DNA from: an uncultured Eubacteriales bacterium
GTDB taxonomy: Bacteria > Bacillota_A > Clostridia > Lachnospirales > Lachnospiraceae
Reading direction: 5' to 3'
Length of the DNA stretch: 6,425 nt
NCBI GenBank assembly: GCA_902803345.1
Contig: CADCPV010000398.1
Location: forward strand, 1-6,425
A model generated the notes under the pieces. That model made no database searches. It worked only from the letters and a program-made list of their open reading frames with translations, and was not told the origin of the DNA. The stretch's first letter is position 1. Every line of letters begins with the position of its first letter. The position numbers and the translations under genes were made by a program. Positions 1 through 6,425 of the stretch are shown one piece after another.

Positions 1-2532
1 AACCCGGGCGAAACCAAAAGCATTATCTATGCTGCGGACGGCTCCGTCATGCAGGAACTTGTCCAGAGCGGCTCAAACCGCGTCAGGGTCACTTATGATC
101 AGATCCCCAAAGACCTTGTCAATGCCTTTGTTGCGATTGAAGACGCGCGCTTTTTCAAGCATGACGGCGTCGATGTAAAGGGCATCATCCGCGCCCTCTT
201 TGTCGGCGTCACTTCCGGAAAATCCGAAGGCGCAAGCACCATTACGCAGCAGCTGATCAAGAATACGATTTTCAACGGCGGCCTTGAAAAAAATTACGGC
301 GACCTGATTGAACGGAAGCTGCAGGAACAGGCGATCGCCCTGAAGATCGAACGCGAAATCGACAAAAAACTGATCATGCAGTACTACCTGAATACCATCA
401 ACCTTGGCAGCAACTGTCTCGGCGTACAGGTCGCAAGCAAACGGTATTTCGGTAAGGATGTCTGGGATCTGGATCTTGCCGAGTGCTCGGTCCTTGCACC
501 GATTGCCCAGAATCCGACGCGCTTCAATCCGATCACGCATCCCGAGAACAACCAGAAGCGCCGGCTGATCGTCCTGAAATACATGCTGAACGACGGCTAT
601 ATTTCTGAAGCACAGTACAATGAAGCCATTTCAGAGGACGTTTACCGCAGAATCCAGGCCGTTTCAAGCGAATATACCGGTACCCATGTTTTCTCATATT
701 TTACGGATAAGGTTTTTGAGGAAGTGCTTTTAGCGCTGCAGGAAGACCTCGCCTACACTGACACACAGGCATACAACCTGATGTATTCGGGCGGACTTCG
801 GATCTACACAACGCAGGATCCCCGAATCCAGCAGATCGTGGATTCCGAGGTGAATGACCCGAATAATTATATCGTCGAAATCGGCTATAAGCTTACAGAG
901 GAATTCCTGGAATACGCCCTCTCCTGCCATCTCACGGTGCGCGTTTCCGACGGTACGGAATACCATTTTGATGAAAACAACCTGAAAAGCTATCACCAGG
1001 ATGTGCTCGGGGAAAAGGATTACCAGCTGTATTATAAATCTCTGGATACGCTGTATGAGACCGTCGAGCTCTATAAAAACTACCTTGTGAAAAACACAGG
1101 CGGCGAGATTGTCACCGAAAACGTACAGGCCCTGATCCAGCCGCAGACCTCGGTCATAGTTATGGACCAGCGCACCGGCGAAGTGAAGGCCGTGACCGGC
1201 GGACGCGGCAATAAGGAGGACGTCGGTTCTCTGGTATTAAACCGCGCAACCGATTCGCTGCGTCAGCCCGGCTCAACCTTTAAGCCGCTTGTGACCTACG
1301 GGCCTGCAATCGATATCTGCGGCGACACGCTTGCGACAACCTATTATGATTCTCCGCTGGAAATCAACGGCAAGCAGGTCCACAACTGGTGGGGCAACGC
1401 CAACCTCGGCTATGCGAACATCCGCTTCGGAATCATGGCCTCGATGAATATTCTGGCCGTCCGCTGCATGGAGAACACAGTTACAGAAAATACAGCCTAC
1501 GCCTATGCGAAGGATTTCGGGATCACTTCTCTCGTGCCCCAGGACAAATCCTACGCACTGACTCTGGGCGGCCTGACCTACGGCGTAACCAATGAGGAAC
1601 TCACAACGGCCTATGCCGCGATCGCGAATGACGGCGTCTATCAGAAACCGATCTACTGGACTCATGTGACCGATGAAAACGGCAACCTGCTTCTGGAGAA
1701 CAAAGCAGCAAGCCACCGCGTGATCAAGTCCACGACCGCGAAGCTTCTGACCTCCGCACTGGAAAGCGCGATCCGGCCGGAATTTACGCTCTGGCCCCAG
1801 TACAGTGTCTCGGCGACCAGCACCACCTGTGCCGTCGAAGGCATGGCCGTTGCCGGAAAATCCGGTACGACGAACGATGCAAACGACCTCTGGTTTGTGG
1901 GTTATTCCCCCTACTATACCTGCGGCATCTGGTCCGGCTATGATTCAAGCAAGGCCTTCGGTTCAAGTCCCGGCTATCACCGCGTGATCTGGCAGCACAT
2001 TATGCAGCGGATTCACGAGGGCATGGAGGAAACTTCCTTCAACTACGACGGCCTTGTCCATGCAAGGATCTGCAGCAAATCCGGGCTTTTAGCCCGCGAC
2101 GGCGTCTGTGACGCAAGCGGCGATGCAAGCTGCCATATCTATGAAGAGCTCTTTGCTCCCGGAACCGAGCCGACAGAATACTGCGACCGTCATGTCGTCT
2201 ACTCCTTCTGTTCTGCTTCGGATATGCCGGCCGGCGAATTCTGTCCGGAGGAAAATATCGTCCAGCGCGTCTTCATGATGATTGATTCGGAGGATTACGA
2301 CGGCGCGACAACCGCGGATACACGTTTCACAATCAGCCCGGAAAAGATCATGTCTTCCTGTACGGTTCATATCGCACCGGAGACCGAACCGGAGCCGGAA
2401 ACCGAGACAGAGTCGGAACCGGAATCCGACACTGAGACTGAAAGTGAACCCGAAACGGAAAGTGATGCGGAAACAGAAAGCAGCGATACGGACGCGGTTT
2501 CGGAAACGGAACCTGAGAACGGAGATGAATAG
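1..2532 (+). CDS. Class A penicillin-binding protein (PBP1A-like), 5' partial
   Basis: Bifunctional peptidoglycan synthase: it polymerises lipid II glycan strands (GT51) and cross-links stem peptides outside the membrane. The frame is open from base 1 and already reads a family-typical SIIYAADGSV stretch before the first ATG (base 49), so that ATG is internal and the true start, cytoplasmic tail and membrane anchor are missing. Counting residues from base 1, the GT51 domain shows EDARFFKHDGVD (catalytic Glu47), GASTITQQL (77-85) and RKLQE (second Glu109). A long linker follows. The transpeptidase has the SxxK motif STFK (Ser425), SMN (481-483) and KSGTT (620-624). After it comes a Cys-containing segment (Cys691, 703, 711, 728, 737, 748) with GTEPTEYCDRH, common in Firmicutes homologues, and a 50-residue acidic tail (794-843). 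All visible catalytic motifs are intact. A terminator follows the stop. The class call is firm; the exact orthologue name is not. Confidence 0.96.
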   Translation, partial: NPGETKSIIYAADGSVMQELVQSGSNRVRVTYDQIPKDLVNAFVAIEDARFFKHDGVDVKGIIRALFVGVTSGKSEGASTITQQLIKNTIFNGGLEKNYGDLIERKLQEQAIALKIEREIDKKLIMQYYLNTINLGSNCLGVQVASKRYFGKDVWDLDLAECSVLAPIAQNPTRFNPITHPENNQKRRLIVLKYMLNDGYISEAQYNEAISEDVYRRIQAVSSEYTGTHVFSYFTDKVFEEVLLALQEDLAYTDTQAYNLMYSGGLRIYTTQDPRIQQIVDSEVNDPNNYIVEIGYKLTEEFLEYALSCHLTVRVSDGTEYHFDENNLKSYHQDVLGEKDYQLYYKSLDTLYETVELYKNYLVKNTGGEIVTENVQALIQPQTSVIVMDQRTGEVKAVTGGRGNKEDVGSLVLNRATDSLRQPGSTFKPLVTYGPAIDICGDTLATTYYDSPLEINGKQVHNWWGNANLGYANIRFGIMASMNILAVRCMENTVTENTAYAYAKDFGITSLVPQDKSYALTLGGLTYGVTNEELTTAYAAIANDGVYQKPIYWTHVTDENGNLLLENKAASHRVIKSTTAKLLTSALESAIRPEFTLWPQYSVSATSTTCAVEGMAVAGKSGTTNDANDLWFVGYSPYYTCGIWSGYDSSKAFGSSPGYHRVIWQHIMQRIHEGMEETSFNYDGLVHARICSKSGLLARDGVCDASGDASCHIYEELFAPGTEPTEYCDRHVVYSFCSASDMPAGEFCPEENIVQRVFMMIDSEDYDGATTADTRFTISPEKIMSSCTVHIAPETEPEPETETESEPESDTETESEPETESDAETESSDTDAVSETEPENGDE
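2380..2529 (+). repeat. Acidic Glu/Thr/Ser/Pro low-complexity tail of the penicillin-binding protein
   Basis: About 50 codons, nearly all Glu, Thr, Ser, Pro or Asp, in irregular ETEPE / ESEPE / ETES units ending in ENGDE-stop. The underlying DNA repeats gaaac, gagac and gaacc motifs. It lies after the folded transpeptidase and Cys segment, so it should be a disordered extracytoplasmic tail with a strong negative charge. Similar tails are common in Clostridia cell-wall enzymes. Its role is unknown; it could space the enzyme in the wall or bind cations. Confidence 0.85.
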
Positions 2533-2551
2533 ATCGGATCCGATGATCAGT

Positions 2552-2598
2552 AAAACCGCCCTGACAGGAAGGTAAAAGCCTGCTGTCAGGGCGGTTTT
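2552..2598. terminator. Bidirectional intrinsic terminator between convergent genes
   Basis: A perfect 16-bp inverted repeat pairs 2552-2567 with 2583-2598, around a 15-base loop that can itself form a small AGG/CCT helix. The GC core is CCGCCCTGACAG. On the plus strand the right arm ends in five T (2595-2599). On the minus strand the arm ends in TTTT. It starts 20 bases after the penicillin-binding protein stop and lies 21 bases beyond the stop of the minus-strand arabinofuranosidase, so it can end both transcripts. Confidence 0.93.
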
Positions 2599-2618
2599 TC
2601 ATATGATGATTGCCTGTA

Positions 2619-4363
<1,745 letters not shown>

Positions 4364-4369
4364 GCAGGG

Positions 4370-4375
4370 CCTTCT
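4370..4375 (-). promoter_or_regulatory. Ribosome binding site of the small membrane protein
   Basis: Minus-strand AGAAGG with a six-base spacer (CCCTGC) to the ATG at 4363. Good spacing and five of six bases complementary to the consensus; this is the main support for the small gene's start. Confidence 0.6.
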
Positions 4376-4403
4376 TTCATGCGTTCAGATTCCGCGTATC
4401 ATT

Positions 4404-4449
4404 CCGGAAGTCCTAAACTGCATTCAGTAAAAAACAGTCCGCCTTCCGG
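4404..4449 (-). promoter_or_regulatory. Leader hairpin upstream of the small membrane protein
   Basis: In the minus-strand leader CCGGAAG (4449-4443) pairs perfectly with CTTCCGG (4410-4404). The enclosed 32 bases contain three ACTG/CAGT blocks (4425-4428, 4417-4420 and, on the same strand, GACTG near 4438-4434), allowing alternative inner helices. It lies between the predicted transcription start and the ribosome binding site. I recognise no riboswitch class or T-box motif. It could be a stability hairpin, a protein-binding leader, or a DNA operator. Confidence 0.45.
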
Positions 4450-4456
4450 TACATTT

Positions 4457-4486
4457 ATCATAGCACACACAGGACCGCCGCGTCCA
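4457..4486 (-). promoter_or_regulatory. Candidate sigma-A promoter for the small gene and arabinofuranosidase
   Basis: Minus strand: -10 box TATGAT (4462-4457, five of six consensus) and a weaker -35 box TGGACG (4486-4481, four of six), 18 bases apart. Initiation would fall near 4450, giving a leader of about 87 bases that contains the CCGGAAG hairpin. No better pair is seen upstream of this transcription unit. Confidence 0.5.
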
Positions 4487-4515
4487 CCATAAAAACCGAC
4501 CTGATCAACATGTTT

Positions 4516-4553
4516 TTGCAATGATCCCTGAGTTTTTTGCATTGCCAAAATGC
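4516..4553. promoter_or_regulatory. Overlapping dyads over the esterase -35 box (candidate operator)
   Basis: GCAATG (4518-4523) and CATTGC (4540-4545) form a perfect six-base dyad with centres 22 bp apart, about two helical turns. The right arm is shared with a second dyad, GCATT-N5-AATGC (4539-4553), which contains the esterase -35 hexamer. This layout suits a dimeric repressor that would block RNA polymerase. No known operator consensus is matched, and the central CG step of LacI-family sites is missing. Confidence 0.4.
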
Positions 4554-4570
4554 TTTCTGTCCTGTATGAT
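4542..4570 (+). promoter_or_regulatory. Sigma-A-type promoter of the carboxylesterase
   Basis: -35 box TTGCCA (4542-4547) and -10 box TATGAT (4565-4570), each five of six to consensus, with the optimal 17-base spacing. The predicted start is near 4577, giving a leader of roughly 50 bases before the ATG at 4626. It diverges from the minus-strand promoter; the two -10 boxes are about 100 bp apart. Confidence 0.75.
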
Positions 4571-4580
4571 AATCCTATCA
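4567..4580. promoter_or_regulatory. TGATA-N4-TATCA dyad over the esterase -10 box and start point
   Basis: A perfect five-base dyad with a four-base spacer (TGATAATCCTATCA) that covers the end of the -10 hexamer and the predicted transcription start near 4577. A protein bound here would block initiation. It is short, so chance is a real alternative. Confidence 0.3.
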
Positions 4581-4608
4581 GTATTCAAACGGACAAGCAG
4601 CCGTCCAT

Positions 4609-4616
4609 TAAGGAGG
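4609..4616 (+). promoter_or_regulatory. Strong Shine-Dalgarno site fixing the esterase start
   Basis: TAAGGAGG is a full match to the 16S anti-Shine-Dalgarno, nine bases before ATG 4626. It fixes that ATG as the start; the longer in-frame opening from 4521 would begin upstream of the promoter -10 box and so would not be on the transcript. Confidence 0.88.
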
Positions 4617-4625
4617 AATTCAGCC

Positions 4626-6191
4626 ATGGCGAAACAATTCATCTGCACCCCGGACTACCCGGTCGTCACGACGCCGAAAGGTAAAATCAGGGGTTATCTC
4701 TATGAAGGCGTCTTCAATTTCAAAGGCATCAAATATGCAAACGCAAAGCGCTTCCATCAGCCCGAACCGGTTCCGGCCTGGGAAGGGACGAAAGATGCGC
4801 TTTCCTGGGGCTTCAACTGCCCCACCATGCGCGAAGATGCGCGGGAAGCTTCGGCGTCTCTTGATCACCGCTACTGGCCCAAAAACGAACACTGCCAGTA
4901 TCTGAATATCTGGACCACGACCCTGGATCCGACTGCAAAAAAGCCTGTCATGCTCTGGATTCACGGCGGCGGATTCGCGGATTGCTCCGCGATTGAACTT
5001 GCCTGTGCGGACGGTGAGGAAATGTGCGGTTACGGCGATGTCGTAATGCTGAGCCTCAACCACCGTCTGAACATTCTCGGATTCCTGGATGTCTCCGCCT
5101 ACGGCCCGCAGTATGAAAACTCCGGAAACGCCGGGCTCGCGGATCTTGTAATGGCGCTTCAGTGGATTCACGACAATATTGAATTCTTCGGAGGGGATCC
5201 GGACAATGTGATGATTTTCGGCCAGTCCGGCGGCGGCGGAAAAGTCTGTTCTCTTCTGCAGTGTCCGGCTGCGGACGGTCTTTTCCACAAGGCAGTTGTG
5301 CACAGCGGCATTCATGAGCGCCGTGCGCGTCCGACTCCGGAAGTCAGTAAAATCCTGGTCGGGGAAATGCTGAAAGCACTCGATATTGCGCCGGAAGACA
5401 TTGAAAAGCTGGAAGAAGTGGAATATGTCGATTTGGTTCGCGCCTATAATAAGGTCATTCCGGGCCTTCGCGCACAGGGCCTTGCAGTTGACGGCTGGGC
5501 GCCGCTTGCAAACGGCTATTATCAGGGCTATGCCCGCCTCGACGGCTTCTATGAGCATGCACTGAAGGTTCCGACGATGGTCGGCAGCTGCTTCTCGGAA
5601 TTCGAGCGTCATCCGGACCATTCCAGAAAGTACAGCCTCTCCCGCGACGAAATTATCGCCCGGATCCGGGAACGTTACGGCGACAACACAGATCGTCTGA
5701 TCGCGCTTTTCGAGAAGGCCTACCCAGAAAAAAATCTCTTCGACCTTCTTCTGCTGGATGCAGAAGTTCGTTTCGGCTCTCTCGATCATATTCAGAAACG
5801 TGCCGCATTCTCCGGCAGCGCACCGATTTATTCCTACGTTTTCGCGCAGGAATTCCGAAACTACGACAATGGCCTGACAGCCTTCCACTGTGCAGAGCTG
5901 CCCTATGCTTTCCACACCACATCCCGCATCATGGTCTGCCAGCAGGAAGGTGTCGAGAAGCTCGAAAATGAAATGGCCGGCGCCTGGGCTGCTTTTGCCC
6001 ACACCGGAAACCCAAACCACGCCGGACTCTCCGACTGGCCTGCCTTCACACCCGATGAGCCCGCAACCATGGTATTCTGTGATGACAGCCATGCCCGAAT
6101 GGATTTCGACACCGAGCTCATCGCCCTGAAGAAACAGCTTGACCCCTCTTTTGCCGAGAAGATGGCCAAGCTTTTCCAGTCTGCAAAATAA
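4626..6191 (+). CDS. Type B carboxylesterase (COesterase / pNB-esterase family), cytoplasmic
   Basis: Alpha/beta-hydrolase that cleaves carboxylic esters; 521 residues, the usual size for this family. The N-terminal part reads TPKGKIRGYLYEGVFNFKGI (16-35), the family opening before the first conserved block. HGGGF (113-117) forms the oxyanion hole. GQSGG (199-203) carries the nucleophile Ser201. Glu325 (VGSCFSEFE) fits the acid position and His421 (FHCAELPYAF) the catalytic histidine, so the triad is complete. The elbow is GQSGG rather than the commoner GESAGG. There is no signal peptide and there are many Cys residues, so it should act in the reducing cytosol. It is transcribed alone, divergently from the arabinofuranosidase unit, and ends in its own terminator. 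The substrate cannot be read from the sequence: acetylated or feruloylated oligosaccharides are possible given the neighbour, but generic ester detoxification is equally open. Confidence 0.94.
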   Translation: MAKQFICTPDYPVVTTPKGKIRGYLYEGVFNFKGIKYANAKRFHQPEPVPAWEGTKDALSWGFNCPTMREDAREASASLDHRYWPKNEHCQYLNIWTTTLDPTAKKPVMLWIHGGGFADCSAIELACADGEEMCGYGDVVMLSLNHRLNILGFLDVSAYGPQYENSGNAGLADLVMALQWIHDNIEFFGGDPDNVMIFGQSGGGGKVCSLLQCPAADGLFHKAVVHSGIHERRARPTPEVSKILVGEMLKALDIAPEDIEKLEEVEYVDLVRAYNKVIPGLRAQGLAVDGWAPLANGYYQGYARLDGFYEHALKVPTMVGSCFSEFERHPDHSRKYSLSRDEIIARIRERYGDNTDRLIALFEKAYPEKNLFDLLLLDAEVRFGSLDHIQKRAAFSGSAPIYSYVFAQEFRNYDNGLTAFHCAELPYAFHTTSRIMVCQQEGVEKLENEMAGAWAAFAHTGNPNHAGLSDWPAFTPDEPATMVFCDDSHARMDFDTELIALKKQLDPSFAEKMAKLFQSAK

Positions 6192-6224
6192 GCCCGGTAC
6201 GGCCCCCCTGCCCGCCCCTTCACC

Positions 6225-6263
6225 GGCCCGAAGAGTCCCTCCTCTCCGGGCCTTTTGCTTTTT
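6225..6263 (+). terminator. Intrinsic terminator of the carboxylesterase gene
   Basis: GGCCCGAAGAG (6225-6235) pairs with CTCTCCGGGCC (6242-6252): 11 positions with one A-C mismatch and a six-base loop. It is followed by TTTT, GC and TTTTT. It starts 34 bases after the stop codon, after a C-rich spacer. Confidence 0.88.
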
Positions 6264-6425
6264 CGCCTTTCCCGCATATCCTGCCCATCAACTGTTCAAA
6301 GCCGCCTGCTTGCGATTTTGGACTATTCTTCTCACTAGAGCTCACGCGGCACGCGCGTCTAAAGGATTTCCGCGCACCTATTGCGGTGAACTCGCGCTGA
6401 GCGCGGAAGAAACACGATCCGGCTT
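6264..6425. other. Inverted-repeat-rich intergenic stretch, no supported gene
   Basis: No reading frame here has both a credible start and a ribosome binding site. The stretch instead holds several potential hairpins. GTTCAAAGCCGC (6294-6305) pairs with GCGATTTTGGAC (6312-6323) over a six-base loop, with two wobbles and one mismatch on the plus-strand RNA. ACGCG (6344-6348) pairs with CGCGT (6354-6358). TTCCGCGC (6368-6375) pairs perfectly with GCGCGGAA (6401-6408), and inside that CACC/GGTG (6375-6378/6385-6388) and CGCGC/GCGCG (6393-6397/6401-6405) can pair, the last competing with the outer arm. It may be part of an interspersed intergenic repeat that continues past the window edge, or the leader of a downstream gene. 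Confidence 0.4.

Noticed and set aside
49..51. ATG at 49 as the start of the penicillin-binding protein
   Set aside because: The frame is open to base 1 and encodes conserved pre-GT51 residues upstream. Starting here would also remove the membrane anchor.
4521..4625. A 35-residue N-terminal extension of the esterase, possibly a leader peptide
   Set aside because: It would cover the predicted promoter and has no ribosome binding site, while the ATG at 4626 has a consensus Shine-Dalgarno at ideal spacing.
4364..4625. A catabolite-repression (cre) site in the divergent region
   Set aside because: I found no stretch matching the TGNAANCGNTNNCA-type consensus with its central CG.
4609..4629. AGGAGGAATTC...CCATGG resembling the cloning region of an expression vector (EcoRI and NcoI sites)
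   Set aside because: GAATTC occurs several more times in the window inside genes, and the flanking promoter and coding sequence are continuous and natural-looking, so this is a coincidence of a good Shine-Dalgarno site.
4620..6092. A 490-codon open frame on the minus strand opposite the esterase
   Set aside because: It mirrors the esterase, whose family motifs are unmistakable. The antisense product has no recognisable domain and no ribosome binding site was seen; long antisense frames are expected where third positions are GC-rich.
6223..6423. Minus-strand open frame of about 66 codons running in from the right edge
   Set aside because: It passes straight through the esterase terminator hairpin and has no recognisable domain; it is better explained as a chance opening in the inverted-repeat-rich stretch.
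6310..6425. Plus-strand frame reading RTYCGELALSAEE at 6373-6411, faintly like the N-terminus of aspartyl-tRNA synthetase (RTxYCGEL)
   Set aside because: One residue of the usual motif is missing, there is no ATG or GTG in frame, the TTG at 6310 has no ribosome binding site, and what follows (TRSG) does not continue the family pattern. A sequence extending beyond the window would settle it.

Overview
The window looks like chromosomal DNA of a gut- or rumen-type Clostridia species, most likely a Lachnospiraceae relative. The reasons are a moderately high GC content with GC-rich third positions, a Firmicutes class A penicillin-binding protein with a Cys-containing C-terminal segment and a Glu/Thr/Ser/Pro tail, a cytoplasmic GH51 arabinofuranosidase of the Clostridia/Bacillus type, strong AAGGAGG-type ribosome binding sites and sigma-A-like promoters. 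The taxon is inferred from protein style only and no marker gene is present. I see no mobile element, tRNA, rRNA or CRISPR array.

Layout. Bases 1-2532 (+) carry the 3' part of a class A penicillin-binding protein; its N-terminus and membrane anchor lie before the window. A near-perfect bidirectional hairpin terminator (2552-2598) separates it from the convergent minus-strand unit. That unit reads leftward from a promoter near 4457-4486 through a structured leader, a 66-residue single-pass membrane protein (4163-4363), and an alpha-L-arabinofuranosidase (2619-4097). The small gene's stop codon overlaps an in-frame ATG upstream of the arabinofuranosidase in an ATGA arrangement. Divergently, bases 4626-6191 (+) encode a cytoplasmic type B carboxylesterase with a well-formed promoter, a consensus Shine-Dalgarno site, operator-like dyads over its -35 and -10 boxes, and an intrinsic terminator (6225-6263). 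The last ~160 bases contain no convincing gene but are rich in inverted repeats and may be part of an interspersed intergenic element.

How the genes work together. The penicillin-binding protein is a cell-wall housekeeping gene with no evident link to the rest. The arabinofuranosidase releases arabinose from imported arabinan or arabinoxylan oligosaccharides inside the cell. The divergent esterase could remove ester groups from related plant-derived oligosaccharides, but that pairing rests on adjacency alone. The 262-bp divergent region is the densest regulatory stretch. I did not find a clearly new multi-gene system. The items most worth a second look are the small membrane protein coupled to the arabinofuranosidase, the dyads in the divergent promoter, and the inverted-repeat-rich right end.
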